A stretch of 64,000 bases of DNA from Sthenelais limicola (GCA_942159475.1 OW804094.1:45814966-45878965), one strand, 5' to 3'. Positions 23,878 through 38,898 are shown, numbered from the stretch's first letter. The notes: generated by a model not told the origin, from the sequence alone. Numbers and translations are program-made.

Positions 23878-24006
23878 AGGATAGGAAACTGTTTGTTGGC
23901 ATGCTGAACAAGCAACAAACCGAGGATGATGTACGCCAACTCTTCATACCTTACGGTACAATAGAGGAATGTACCATCCTTCGTGATCAGAACGGAAACA
24001 GCAAGG
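23878..24006 (+). CDS. CELF/Bruno-like RNA-binding protein, RRM2 exon 1 (partial gene)
   Basis: CELF proteins bind U/G-rich RNA and control splicing, translation and decay. This 129-nt exon carries 42 full codons plus two split codons and runs from [13 protein letters not shown] through TEDDVRQLF to ECTIL and NGNSK. LFVGML is RNP2 (beta1) of the second RRM. The text agrees closely with CELF3-6/Bruno-3 proteins and less with CELF1/2, which have LFIGMISKK here. Acceptor TTACAG|AG and donor AAGG|GTAAGA are clear. The exon enters with a codon lacking one base and leaves in phase 1, the phase of the next exon at 58798. The upstream partner is either the candidate exon at 17634 or an RRM1 exon outside the window. 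Compared with vertebrate proteins it has IPYGT and DQN substitutions after the first helix, as expected for an invertebrate copy. Confidence 0.95.
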
Positions 24007-27000
24007 GTAAGAAACAATTATTATTTCATGTGAAGATAATTTGGAAGGTAGAAAGACAGCAACCTCCAACAATTTAGCTTTATCGGGAAGTTTGGTTTAC
24101 ACCATGGATATTTTCTGTGATTTATTTTTTATTTTAATTAAGGATGAATTAAGAGTAGGCAATGGTTCCAGGGATATTCGATACTTCACAGTATACTACA
24201 TGGGGAGCATGTTTTAAACAACTATGGTGGATGATACTTCCTCGGGACCTACCCCATGACATATAAGCGGTACGCCTTATAAGGGTTGAACCAGTTACGG
24301 TCTGTCTGGTAAAATATAGCTCAAAACAACAAACATATCCCTATTCATTTCACTAAGACTATAAGCTGCTACCTTATGAGCATATGACTAACATGATGAT
24401 ACATTCCATGGTCTCTTCCCACCTCGTCGCTCTACATTTAAAAAGCATGTGAATGATTCATTTGGGACGTTTAGATGTAGATACAAATTTCCCTATGCTA
24501 GGACGCGGCCATGCAGCCAGTCGTCAAACAAAGCATCTATATTTAAACAGGGACTGGTTCGAGAAAATCGATATTTATTCATGAAGCATTGTGCTCCCGT
24601 TTAATTTCTTTGGGCATCAATTTTTTATGGCAATGCTTGTTGATTTATTCCGAGCGAGAATAGAATGGCATGAGCACATTATTTTAACGCTTCACTTGAG
24701 CTAGCTAGCACAGTGGATCTCACATTGAAGTGCTCGGATCTGGAAAATATATGAATTACTCTCACACTGACTCCCTCTCTTTCTCTCTTTAGCTCGCTTT
24801 CCTTCCCACTCGCTAAAGCTACAGCTACCTCCCAGTTCTTTTTCACTTCTCCGTTTCTCTTCTGTTTCACTCTCCCGATTCTCCTTCTATACCTATGATC
24901 TCTTTCACAACCCTTTCTCTGTTATGCTCTTTCCCTGTTTGTCAATATCTCTCATCTCTCATGTTTTCCCCTCTCACCTCATTCCTATTCTTCATTTTTT
25001 CCTTCCAACTCTTCTCGTCCATTTGCTATCTCGGTTTCCTCTACTTTGCTCTGTCTTTAACTCTCAAACAACTCCGCAGCTTCTCCCAGTTTTAAGTGAG
25101 ATGTTAAGTCTGTTTAAGTAGGTGCAAGTCAGCTCGGTCGAAATGACGAAAATACTTTTATTAAGACTCCACAAGCGTTATCATCACTGTCGGATAGAGA
25201 CGGACTACACAAAGCAAGGGTCCATAAGGTCACAATCACTATAGCAGCTTGAGCGATGGACGATCGGGCCAGGCTGGTCGGCCTGACTGTGGGCCCCGGC
25301 CCCGGAGGCCCATCCATCCATCATTATGTATTGTCATAGAGCAGAACGGGTGTGATCCCATTTAACATTTATTGCTCGGGCTCACAGACACCTAGACAGA
25401 GCAACGAGATCCTATTTTCTCATCCGACAAACTGCCATGGCCAGCTAGCAGTTGCTTCCTCTGGTGTTTATAAATTTATAAGCGAGGATGTCACCTATAT
25501 TGTTTATTATATATCTTTCTGAGCGGATGTCATTGTCTTTTCCTCCTGCCATTGTGTCCTCTTTGTTTGAAACTAAGCCCAGGATCAAACATTAAGGATT
25601 GGGATAAATATACATTGCATGACCTATGCGATTGCCATTTTTCAAATATCGCCTAAGTAAATGTGACACGAGCACCCTTATTACAGGCATGGGGTTGTCA
25701 TGTCGCAATAATTATGTAGCCTTACACACATGTACTCATTATGTATGTGGATACCCGGCAGTAACCCCACACGAAAGGGCCCAAATCTTAACCTCCCATT
25801 ACAAACTGTCACATGGAGCGACCGTGGGGAATTGCAAGTCATCAGGACGCGTCTGTCAATTTTGACAGCTTAGAATTATACCAAGCCACCACGCCACCTA
25901 AACACACAAACACTCAGCCTTTGCTGACTGACACCGATGCAGAAGATACATTGCACAGCACTTGGCTTTGTGAATTGCCAGCATTTTGTTTGGCATTGCT
26001 TGTTGGTGGCAATGAGTGCGGGGTTTGAAAGCTGAGGAGAAGGTATATAGGAATACAAAGGGAACGGACCTCCAACTTATATGCATCTATCAAATGTTCG
26101 AAAGGCATAAATATATACAATTTAAGATGTCGATTGGTGTTCCTATAATTATAGACTTTTGCGATAGCCTCCTGCATCACCCTCATACGTAGGAAGCTAC
26201 ATCTACATCTCTCCTACTATCCACCACCTCCTGCTCCTCTTCTCTGATACACACTACTACTTGCCAATAAGACCTCAGGGTGGGGGAGCCCACAACAAAG
26301 ATTATACGCAGTCAGAGAGAGTACACTCTAGGGGGAAAACCGATATATTAGCCCCCTGGCCTGGTGAGGGAACAATTACAAACGATCCCCGTCCTATTTC
26401 GCCGTCTGCATTTTATTGATTGTATAAAATGGGTTGGGTCTGGTCGCAGACGAGGAGGAGGGAGAGCTTCTCTCTCATAGCAGCTTGGAAGAAGTGCTGA
26501 ACTTAGTGTCTCTCACTTGCTGTATTTTGATCACTGGGAAAAAGATGTTGGTAGGCGGAAGACAAGCGAGAATGCACCTAATGCCGGAGCCATGAAGGGA
26601 AGTATGCAATAAGCTTTGAGCGATTTTCTACCTTGATATGAACAAGACCTTTCCAACCAAGTGGAATGCTCAACTGTGTTGTGATATTCTAAGTTGACCA
26701 TATGATAATATCACACTTTTGGGGGATATTTGGCAGCAGATCACTCAGTGGTTTTTAAACATTGCGTAGACAGATGGCTGGTACCATAGAACATACTGGA
26801 ATCTAAAGGCGCTTGTTCACACATCAGTGACAACTTTGACCTTGGTGTCCCCCCACCACAGGCCTCCCGCAGGAATCCCACATCCTTCTGGTCGTCCAAC
26901 TCCTTGCAATGATCTCAGACGCGAGCTGCAGGAGGGGATCAATATGATTCATGCGTGGGCAAACACTGCCTGCAAGCAATGCCAAACTTGCAGCCCACGA

Positions 27001-30000
27001 TGCACATATTTAGATGCAACCCCCCTCTACTACATCCCACCCACTCCCAGCAAGCACGTGTTATTGTTCGCAGCCCATGGCAGCATGACTCCCTCTCTTT
27101 CTCTCTCCTGGCCCCTTCTATACTGATGTTACAGGCCAGCTAAAACTTGTTACTAAAGGCAAACGCCTCACATTCCTACTTATTTCTTCTCATTCCTTTC
27201 CCATTTAATATATTTAGCTACTTTGTAAAATGCATATAATATATGAGTTGGAATTTGATATATTCAAATAATTAAAATAATGAATTTCGATTCTCATCTA
27301 TGGTACGGCTACTACTATAAAGACCTAGAAAAGCTACTGTGTCTGAGGAGGTAGTGCATGGAGGACCACAAGAAAATCAATTGTGTCAGTGGTATGTTTC
27401 ATATCATATATAGGGCTCATTGAATGCTTTAGAGAATGCACAGGGGCTTAGCAAGGAGAAAGAGATGCTATAATATTGAGAAGAAGCGACTTTCATTTAT
27501 AAGCAAACGAATGACGATATCATTTATGTTGTGTGATGGGTGATAATTATAGTGTAGACTTCTCAGGTGAACCGGACGTCCGCATGCAATTCCATAGTCG
27601 AGGTGGATATTTTTCTACCATTTCATTCATATAAATCTTCAGTTCATATTCACCGGAGGAAAGACTATCAAAAAGTATCTGAAGGGAAGGTTTTGCATGG
27701 AAGAACATTACTATTTACCCCCTTATAGAATAGTAGTAGAAAAGGCAATAAATATCCCCGGAGAAAGTCTCCAGAGAAAAAAAAACACTCCTCATGTTAC
27801 AAAGAAGTATGACATTTATATGTGAGCTGGAGTGTAACTATAGAAGTGTATTTGACAATATCCTCATTACTACTACAGTGGGTTGCCTAGTAGACACTAG
27901 TCAATGCTGTCAACCCATACGAGTAGCATTGGCCAGGGTCAGGCCTCCTCCATCCCAACATTTCCCATTAACTCTGGATTATCGTCCTAATCACATTTAC
28001 GTCAGATTGGATTTATGCGACTCAAGATGACCAAAAACCGCTACGCTCTGCCGCCTCCCTGCTCCAGCTTGGTTCTCTGGCCGAGCTCGCAACAAGCGAG
28101 CGAGCTCACATTCCCTCTCTCTCCTATTCGTCGTCCCTCCCCCTTTCTTTCTCTCCTTCTCTCGCTCGCGAGCTCTGTATCTTATCAAATTTCAAATTTC
28201 TGCGTCTATTAAATCATCTTAGACGCGAGTGTTTTAAGATTGCCAGGGCCAAATTACCTGATAGTTGATTCAATGAAATTAATCATGCGCCATCCAATAG
28301 TGCCCCGCTACTTTGAAAATTGAGTTTCCCTGTCCAACTCAACCTTGGATTGGTTTGGGGGATGTGGGGAAGGTGGTTGGGGGTAGAGTAAGTGAAGTAA
28401 GGATGTGAAGGGATTGAGAGGGAGCGACTGCGTGAAACGAACCTCGGTTTAGTTGTTAACTGAGATAGAAAGGCGATGAAATAAGAATGTGTTAGTGCCA
28501 TTGGTAGAGGGTAAGAAGAAGAAATCCCATTGGTCTTAGACTTGTCTCAAGAATGGGGAATGACTATTAGCGCACTTGATGGAGCAAGTCCCACATGGGT
28601 TGGAGTAGTGACAGCACCATGACATGCAAGATTGTGCTTCTTATAGCACTGCAAGTGCTAGACAGTACCTATTGACATATTCATCTATTTATGTGGCCCA
28701 TCTATAGCTCTAGACTTTGAAATGTTATCAGATGTTTCTAGGACGACGAGGTGGACCTGTTCCAGTAGGCAAGGTCACCAGGGTGTCAACTAGAAGATCA
28801 AGGGTACAAAGTTAAATCTATGTCCTCCAAAGTGACAAGATATTTACTGCCGCCTTCTAGATCAACTCAGAAAAGGGGAAATCCATCGTCTCAAAATAAA
28901 AGTCCCAGGATTAATGGAGCTGAGCTATAGTTAAGAACGATTGGGCTACTCATAAGAATTGCCTAGTACAATCATGCTGGCGACATGAGGTCATCATCAA
29001 GTCATACTTTATTCACCATCTCATCATATTCCTCCAGGACAATTTTATTGATAGGGGTTGTTCCGTACACTGGCAAACTCAATCACATGGCATATATAAT
29101 ACATGTACGTATATTCTATAGCTTGTTGTTAATTTAAGTAGGATAAATATCAGAGTGTACATATGGACATCGCAATAAGCCATAAAGCATTAGATAGTAT
29201 GTGAGCATGGTTGGACCAAGCTTCCATCTCCTCTCTCCCCATCTCTCCTTTCCTCCTGCAGGACCACCCCCTCGTCTACTGCGTTTATTGGATACCATTC
29301 CTATGTATAGTATGGGGGAACCATGTGCCAATGGGTCAGTCCGTTGACCATATCATCCGTACTAGCCAGTAGAGGTCAGGGGCTCTGGGACCTGGGGAAG
29401 TGTTCTCTGACCATGTCATTAATTCCTCCTCCAGACCAGGTCAGCAGCAAGCGTCATGTCCTGTTGTACGCCCTAGAGCCATGGGGGTGGTTGCACTGGA
29501 GGAGCTTGGGGTGGCGTGTGAGTGGAAGTGGGTATGGGATGGGGGTGGGAAGATGAAACACTGAAAGAAAAAAGAAAATCCATAGTTTATTTAAGAGCAA
29601 AGAATATTTTAAGCCCTCACATGACACATACTGAATAATATAAATTTGCCGTCTGTGAATAGCCATATAAGGTTTCATTGTGTACATCCATATAGACAAG
29701 CTTTACATGTTTTAGATGAAATGTTTAAAGCCATAGGGCTTTGACCTCCTCTTTTTAAGTTTTGCAGAAGATATCGATTATAAATCAAAACCAGGGCCAA
29801 GACTCAGCGAAAGACATGTCGTCTATTTAATGCAAGAAATTGACTTGTACCAGGATGTACTTTTGGCAGCCTGTATGTAACGGCTGAAGCTGAAAACTTA
29901 ATTTAGCATCAGACGCTGGGGCGTTGTACAGAATGAAGATGCGCAACAGATACGCAGTTGGTATTTGCAACAGTGACAATTAGGTTGCAATTATGATGTA

Positions 30001-33000
30001 TGGGAGGTAACGCAGGTAACACAGTATTCAAGGTTCAAAGCTACACATGTGCTGCAAAAGAAACGTGGTCATAAATCGCACAGTACATGGCAAGACTTGT
30101 TCCAGACATGATAACATAACAATATGCCCTGATGTGGTGCCGGATCTGCCTTAGAGTGGTACCATGGAGGTTTGATAAATCTATACACAGCTGTATAGAT
30201 GTCAAAGTCTCACATGGGCACAAAAGGTTACATCTGTTCTTATGGCGTAAACGGATATAGTGTGTACAGTTCTAAAGCTGTACTTGGAATAGTGGACTAT
30301 AATTTATGATTCCACCATCGCTTTGAGTGAGTGAAACTTCACTTGATCCATATGACATTGATCCATAGGTAGTTCACATGGCAGTATGCATGTAAGAATT
30401 CACCAGGTGTAAAAAGTGTGCCAGAAATCACCCCTTTATAGATCAGTATTCATCTAAATAATAGAAGCTGGTGTACTTGCAAGCTTGGGCTGAATATCAG
30501 ACAGCTACTAATCCAAAATGTAAGCATGGATATAGACTGAAAATAGAAAGAAAAAAGAACACCTGTTCTTCTTTCAGAAGCTACACAGGATGTAAAAGGG
30601 AGTGCCTTTCTGTGCCTCGCTTGCTGCCCCATTTGAGTCATCTACCATTAGAACTGCAGCATCCATAATCGTTTCACTTATGACACACTGCCGTTGAATT
30701 ATTGATGGCCTGTCCGATGACTAGCAGAATATCACTATTGTCTTGCTCCCAGAGAAATAGGACAGCATGAGCAGCAGACATAGAAAGGGAGCCAGTTATT
30801 CCATATATTCACTGCACAGTCAGTCAACTGAGGAGGTGGTAACATTTATCCATTGTCAAAGGGGATGGGGGGTGCGATGAATGTTTATGTTTACCTGTTT
30901 GTTCATGTGTAGTTTCTATGTGACAAGTTCAGTCCCAAAATGATAAAAACATTGCTTCTGAGAAATTTGTGAGAAAAAACACATTAAAAAAGCTTTCCAT
31001 TGGGCTATGTTTTTGCGTGGTTGCTTTTGTCACTAACTTTATCAGAAAGTTGGATCAGAATATTAAAAGCGCTATGCTTTCTGTCACCTACAACAAATGC
31101 CACCTTCACATAGAACGTTACCAGGGACAGGATACACCTATCGACAGTTCACATATGATTATACTATAAATTGTTAATGTCGCAACATTTTCCATACTGT
31201 TATATCGTTGCGTGCGATTGTTCGTGGGTGATAGCATATAGCCGGGAGCTCGTGAATCCATCCCCAGGATTCAGCAGCTTTTTGTGAGTAACACCGCAGG
31301 TGGATGTGAAATGAACTGAACTGATGTGAAGAATTAAATTGTGAATGGTTAATAGGATTAACAATGTGGACGTATTTGATGAACTCTATACTTATTCACA
31401 GGTTCCTTCTCCTCCACATTTCATATAATGTTATCTCACAATTGAATGTGTTCATGCACGAGAATACAACCACAGAAATATACCTTTATGTTGATTAATA
31501 CATGAAGATCGAATCGGATCGAAAATGCTGCAGCTTGTAATGTCATATTCATGGTATAGTAACATAGCAGATTGGTCGAAATTGTAGAGGGAATAGGGGA
31601 TTTCACATAGTGAGATTGAAATTGGAGAGATTAAGATCAACTGAACTTTAATCTGGGGATTGAGGTTAATTGGGATAGCTGAGGGTGAGTGACTGACAGT
31701 GTCGGGGGAGCGATGATTGGTGTGGGCGTATATAGGTAGTCACCAAGGGAATACCACAGGTATCTACCTTACAATCGTGGCTTTGAAAAATTGGCAATCG
31801 TGGTATGAATGACTACCCTATCAGAGACTTTGATTGCACACCAGAAACTACTCATATTCCATTGAAAATTTGATATTTAGAAATAAGAAAAGAACCAGTA
31901 TACAAGCATACATCGATGCAAGAATCCTCGAATATGATATTTGAAATCACCAGTTGCCTACCAAAAGTGATATTTTGAGGACAACTTTTAGATACCACCC
32001 ATCTATATACGAACATCATATATACATGTTCATGTCACTGCAGAATGGGGATTGTACATTATATACACCGACAGCCTGGCAGGGATGCTGTATATTGCCC
32101 AAACCATTGGATCCAATTTAGGTGAGAGGCAGACATGTAGTATGAACTAAAGCCCGGGAGACCTGTGGTACTGGGGACAATGGCACGCTTCTACTATGGA
32201 CCCATTGCTACCACCACAACTCTCTCTCTCTCACTGCGCTGATGCTGGAGCTGGGACAAACAATACATATTGATATCCTGTCCAGTCAGCCTGTTACCCG
32301 TTCTACACCGTCACATAATACACAAATACTTGAGTGGCTACCATAAACCATCACACACTCACGCACGGCTCGGTCGGTCTCATTGCCTACCTATTGCTCT
32401 GTGTTTGGCACTTTGTCTCCCAGCCTGATAAACTTGTTTCCACTGTTTGGAGATGGGACGGGACAAAAATAGGTGACCCTATCAGCTGGTGCATATTGTA
32501 TACGCAAAATACATGATTGCTAAAAGCAATGATCTTCTTTCCAGAAACAATGATAATTTGAATTAGGAAAGAGGTGGCACAGTCGTCACTAAATCAACGA
32601 AACGCAAATTAATCTGAGTGAAAATAAAATCGATGTTCAGGGTTGCAGACACTCCTGGTACAAAAAGCCTTTACTTGTGGGAAGGAAAACTAATAAAAGT
32701 ATGTGTACATGATTTTCAATCATGTGACAACCATGCATTTGCATGATTACCCAGGCCACTGATGCCCTAGTTACCCTCCCCTCCACCCACCCTGGTATAG
32801 CCCCAGTGCCATTGCCACGAGCCAACAATGAACATAATCATCGGTATACGGTGTGTATGGATATATCATACAACTGTATATGGGATTCCATTCATTCACT
32901 CACTCATTCAAAGCACTTTGTTGCTACTACTTCATCCCTACTTCATATATATGAGGGGGCATGGATCCTGGTGATCCTGCGATCTAATAACTGCTGTATA

Positions 33001-33003
33001 GCA

Positions 33004-33022
33004 CCCCCCCCCCCCCCCCCCC
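33004..33022. repeat. C19 homopolymer
   Basis: Nineteen consecutive C residues; the complementary G19 could form a quadruplex. Likely length-variable. Confidence 0.9.
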
Positions 33023-33766
33023 GCATGTTTGGTGCCCGGTGCAGAGGACTAATTATTCCATCAATAGGTGCAATGATTACACCGAGTGTAATAGCTGCTC
33101 TGTTGTTGCTATAGTGACAGATCAGTCTAGACTGTGATTGGGTGACCAGCACGCCATGTGTTCCCACCACTTCACCCCCAGCTGTCCCGGGATGGATATT
33201 GAAGGCTGAAGCCACTCAGGTGGAACAAGGGCACCAGTCAGTCCCTATACTGAGAGCATATAAGGACGTCACTGGGTGAATTATTAGCAAAAGGCTTCCC
33301 TCCGTCCATTCAACCCCCTTAATCCATTTCCCATATATTGCCCAAGCGCAAGTTAACCCGGAAAAAAATAACACTTGGGCAGGGTCAAATGAGGGAGTCG
33401 ACGCTATGGACGACGTATTGGCCTCCTATAATCATAGTGCTTTACGACACAATTTATACGACGTATAGATCTCTTTAACATCGGATGCTAACCCTGGTTT
33501 ATTGCTAATAACGTTCAGATTTGTCCTCGAAAAAGGCTTTAATGTGTGTGTCCCGGTAACACTGGTACGTTTTGAAGCACCTACATAAAGTAGTGCCTAG
33601 AGATGTAAGGCGGCAGGTTGCATTGTTATTATCATCACTTGGCATGTCTGCCCCAGAGGACCAGGCGATGGCCTTGGCGTTCATAGAAGCATTCCCTGAC
33701 GACGCCTGCATACATGTGCTTTCATCCCTCCCACCTATTATACCCCCTCCACCCTACATCCATCTA

Positions 33767-33778
33767 CCCCCCCCCCCC
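33767..33778. repeat. C12 homopolymer in a C-rich stretch
   Basis: Twelve C residues inside a C/T/A-rich segment (33725-33820) that has few G residues. Confidence 0.9.
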
Positions 33779-36325
33779 TCCTCCACCAACACACATACTA
33801 CTCCCACCCCCACCCTAGCAGAGAATGGTTAGTAGAAACTAACAAAAAGGTCACACGCGTTAAGGCGCGCAGTTTCCTCACTCATCTCCGACCGCGCATG
33901 TCTTTGTATGCACAGCAAACAAATCCTGGTTTCGGGCCGCAAACACAATACCAGCGTCCAGATGTCAGCGAGCGAAGTGGCTCCGAATATGTATAGTAAG
34001 TAAAAAAAATGACAGGTGGTAGGAGACCACCACAATGACGATAATGCCAGCATGTCATGGTTATAAGTAAGTAAGTAACTAGCAGGCTCCGGCTAAACAA
34101 TAAGTGCTAATCCCCCAGTGTGGATTACTCAGCAGTAGTTTGTATTTGTTTTTAGATTACTCAAGAACCTCTCAGCTGTTCTGAGGATGTGATAATGACA
34201 AACATATTATATATGGGCTTATGGCTCTCAAATGAGACGCTATTGGAAAGTATTGTTGTTTTCAATAGCAACTCAACAATATATTAAATTCTAGAATTTT
34301 ACAGAATTTGATCAAATCCTACTATGAGACTTCGCCTGACACAATCATTTGCCATTGGTGATTGAGTTATGTGTAAGGGAAAGAATCAAATATTTTAATG
34401 GATTTAAAGGACAAGGACAAAGTATAGAAAATATACTCAGCATAAAAAACTAAGGGTGAATTGCGACTTTTCCATTCATCGGAATTGCTACACAAACAGT
34501 GAATGCTGCCCCTTTAAAAATTGCAAGTTTTATGGCAATATCTTGTCGGCTAGCCCTATAACAATCATTTTGCCTCAGTTTAGGGACAAAGGCTGATCAA
34601 TGAGTATGTAATGGAAGAGACTGATTGATGGCCGTCCGAGCCCCCGCGCCGGGTCATTCCTGGGGTAACTGGGGTCTCTCCACCCCTCGTCTCATCTCTG
34701 ACCCAGATGCTTAGACTAGACGCACCCATGCGTACCCAACCCCGAGGCCAATATTGATGACTCATTTTGCTCTAGCGTTCGCTCCTAGTTTGCCTCTCTG
34801 TTGTGATGTAACCCAGGAAAAACTGTTTGACCAGGGGTCAAATTTGTCCAATGCTCGCCCATAGTCACAGACAGACACAGAACCATAGGCCCATAGCGCT
34901 ATTGCATAAATCTAGAAACGGTAAACAGCAGACCAAATGGAAACTGCCACCCTTTGCTCTAGTGCCTCTCTCCCCATCTCGCTCATTTTACATCTATGAC
35001 TGTCTCAATCACCTTCTAGCTCCCTCTCTATGTGTATGTCCTACTCTCTCCTCTTTCACCTCTTTTTCTCATGTAGGCCTATACATGCTCTCGCTTTCCA
35101 TATACGCACTTCCTCTCCTTCTATTCCACGCATACACTCTCCTGTCCTATGCCCCCACCCCTCTCTCTCTCTGGCAGTGGCACTATTGATTGAATCGATG
35201 GATGGCGAGTCACAACTGAGACAAACATAGAATGATTACATAGGCGATACTGCTAAACATATCGAGACAATTTCCCCAAAGCCGTCAACGTAGCCAATAA
35301 TTTGGGGCATTGTTGGCTTATTGACCCTTTCCACCCTTTGACTACTGACTGACTGACTGCTTACCACCTGCTTGCTTGGTTACTGCGGTGGCTGTCAATT
35401 TGTAAGAAAGCCACAAAGCTGAGTTATAGCTATTGGGCGAAAATTCCCACCCAAGTCCCTTCTGGAGCAAATGTACAACTGGTTCGCATCGCATGATATT
35501 CCTGACACATTGACAAACCAAGCACAGACAATCCCAACCGGCATTATGTATTAAAATAAATTACCACTATTGTTGCCATGCCATTTGTTAATGGAAAATA
35601 TCATTGGCATTTTTTACAAGTTCCAGTTTTTCCCTAACCCCAGGCTTTCATCAAGAACAATAAAATATATTCCACGCACTGAGCGTCTGAGTATAAAGTC
35701 TGAATAGATTGCTGCTTGGGCTACACTCATATTTATAGCCGTTTTTTCAAGCGCTATGAACTGCTATGTTGAAGTAAGTAGTCTAGGGAAAGAATGGTTT
35801 TATTCAGAAGGGCATAATAAACCATTGTCTACCTAATGACATCAAAGTACGCTTGAGTGGATGATAACAAGCTCCGTTGTTGATTAGTCAGAACAACTAA
35901 TTAAGCCAAGTGTTTTTGACTGCTGGTGTTTGCAGCTCTTTAGTGCATGTTGATGATTGTAATGGTGGTCTCCTATCCTTATTCAGTTTCGTTCTTTCCA
36001 TTCTCTATCCTATAGCTGTAGGTCAATTATTACATCGTTATGAACTTTATTACGATTATATTAGTGTTTTCACCATTACAATGTCCCCAACAGACTCATT
36101 CTCCTTTCTTCTTCATTTGTCCTAACTACTCTCTCGTTCTCTACACAAGCACTTCACTGGAACTTCGTTTTCCATCCATCTTTCTTTTTGTCTCTCTCTC
36201 TCATGCCATTACTATACCTGGCCATGGACAGGTGAGGTAGCCGAGGGGTGGGAGGTTTTACAGTTATAGGCCAAGTTATCAACAGATTTGCTGCTGCAGC
36301 TTAAGTTGGGCAGGTGTGAGTGGGC

Positions 36326-36359
36326 GGGGGGGGGGGGGCGCTCCTGGACACCCCCCCCC
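36326..36359. repeat. G13 and C9 runs separated by 12 nt
   Basis: A run of 13 G (36326-36338) is followed 12 nt later by 9 C (36351-36359). The two can pair into a G:C-only hairpin in either DNA or RNA. Confidence 0.85.
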
Positions 36360-36611
36360 ATCTCCCACTTCACCCGCCTACCTATAGTATGTCCCAAACA
36401 GCAGTGCGTAGCCTCCCACCTAGTTTTCGCCACAGCTCAGGTACACTCGAACAGCCCAGCCATGGCAGGATACACCTGGCGTATAACAATATAAACTCAC
36501 ACACCAGCCCCCGGCCCTGTCTCTTATAATAAGTACATGAGCCTACATTCTTATGTATGCATGCATGCCCGTGCCATGCTTGAAAGGGCGGGCGTGTATT
36601 GGAAACAGGGC

Positions 36612-36614
<3 letters not shown>

Positions 36615-36657
<43 letters not shown>
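36615..36657. repeat. (AG)n microsatellite, about 21 units
   Basis: Uninterrupted AG array of 43 nt, the longest dinucleotide array in the window. Confidence 0.95.
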
Positions 36658-36660
<3 letters not shown>

Positions 36661-38898
36661 GGAGTGCAGTAGACAGGGAGAATGTATAGACACAGTCTAT
36701 AGTTTTTCATTCTTACCAGAGCAGCTGTTTTGGACGCATAGTCACATGGTTATCTTCATGCTACCATGCATCTAAAAGGCGCCGCATTCTACAGAGTAAG
36801 ACCGAAAATAGTGGGAAAAGCAGAAAGAGGTAGAAACAGAGGGCGGGAGAGAGAGAATAGAGACATGCCCCAGTTTGTCATCTGATGTGGCAGCTGCTTT
36901 ATTAGGGAATCACATGGCACACTTCGCCCTACATTCTATCGATAGGAAGGATAAAAACATCATGAAAAAGTAATTTGACTTTGTAGGGTTTATAATGTCT
37001 GCATATTTGTCAATAAAACACCTCATTTTAGTCATTTGCTAAAATGCATTTATATGGATTGGTATACAACTTTGTCATTGAAAGATGAAATTACAATATT
37101 CCGCCAGAAAAGTGGGATTTATAGGCAAATAAATGTTAACGTGTACGGTCACATTTTATGGGGCAGATCTATTTTAGTTTTATAGCGCTTCAATGCTAGA
37201 CAGAAAGGGTGCCTGGGCTCTCTCCCCCATCTCCCGTTCTCTCTTCAATGTTACTCTGCATAAATTAATCATGCAAAATATTTCACATCTGGATTTGGCA
37301 CCTTACCCTGAAATCTCTCCCTATACCAGAACGTTTAACTCCCTCCTCGGTCTCCCATCTACCGCAACTGTAAAGCTTTTTGCTTTTTCAAGGCTAGAAC
37401 ACTGAAATGAACATGAAATTGTTTGAGGGGCATTTAAATGGGGGTAGCCGACTGCTAACTGCACTCTATTGTTTGGCCGACTCGACCGAGAACTCTGTCC
37501 TCGCACACTGACACACACCCGTGGACTTTATTCCTATGAGATTTGCCCTCAAATTGACAGCTGGCCGGGTCGTATACAACAACAAGCTAGGTTCCACAGC
37601 TCTTTGTTCAAACCCTGACAAGAGCAACCACCTTCTCCTCTTCCATTCTCCCCAACTCAGATTGCCAATGCATTCGTTTCAATGCATGCATGTATTATAT
37701 CATAATGCAAATGCCTTGTAAACTTATTTTACGTGTATGTATGTCCCAGAGAATTGCGGATAACTGTTAGTGTTACTGCGACGTGGTCATTATTCCCAGT
37801 TACCAATTGTTCCTCGTCACAATGCAAGTATAGGCTAGTATAGGAGTTGGAAAACGTGATGCAATCTACTGTGTGTTAGTCAACGTCCATATAGCTTCCA
37901 AAACTCAATCGGCTAATCCATTGTTGTGGACATGCAACAAAAAAACACCCACATCATATATAATGTAGCTGTCGTCCAATACATTATAACAGAGTCTGGG
38001 TATTGACTATGTGCTGTATTATCATACCAAAAGCCGCCGACTCGCTCTGTGTTAAGTTAAGGACTCATATCGGGGCCTTTAATATCGCGATAAAAATATA
38101 AGATAACAGTCCCTTCTTATCAACATGTGTACTGGCTGGCGATATCACCACCTGCCCCCTAGTAACACCAGGAAACGTTTACTACCAGACATAATTTCCT
38201 GGAGTGGGCCCTAGGCAAGATACTCATCATGGGGCGGGGATCACCGATGATCAGGACTTCCCCCACCCAAACATGGCGGCAGTAAACTAGACAAAGAAAA
38301 GCCAGTTTTTATAATGCTCCCATTGAATTTCTCCCACAATAAATATACTGTGACCTTTCCAACGCGGGAGGAAGCTGTTTTATTCATTCCTTATCACCTG
38401 GTTCGGTTGCTATAATGTCCCACCTGTTAACTACAAGTCATTTCCACAGGCATACGACCATTTCACCGGTGCTGCATGCTATACGTATTATCATTTTCAT
38501 CATTATTATTAAGCATGGCGCCGCTGGAGCTATTGTCGTGATGATATATCGGGTTGCTTAGGAACTGGACGCAATACTTCCATGGCAACCGTGCACAGTC
38601 ACGTGAGGCCTCAGGTGTAATAATTACCTGGAGAGCCCTTCCTACCTGTGTGAGTGTTGATTTCACATCACGAAGCATCATTTATGTCGCTAATAAAGTC
38701 TGTGAATTGCTCGGATATTACCTGAAGTGTCTGTAATTGCGGAGGTTGAGGGCAGTTACGAAACATCTGAAGATGTCCACATGTTATACGACAATGAGAA
38801 GATCTAGAGCGATAACTCGTACGTGAACGTATGGTTTCGATAAAGATGTTCATTGTGCGGGTTTGAAAGCAAAAGTAATTATTATACTACATACTATT

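Noticed and set aside
24275..24300. GGTTCAACCC on the minus strand, resembling a tRNA/SINE B-box
   Set aside because: No A-box at the right distance and no cloverleaf-compatible flanks.
37990..38006. GAGTCTGGGTATTGA, also present near 57375
   Set aside because: A single 15-base match without flanking similarity; could be chance in 64 kb and supports no repeat family.
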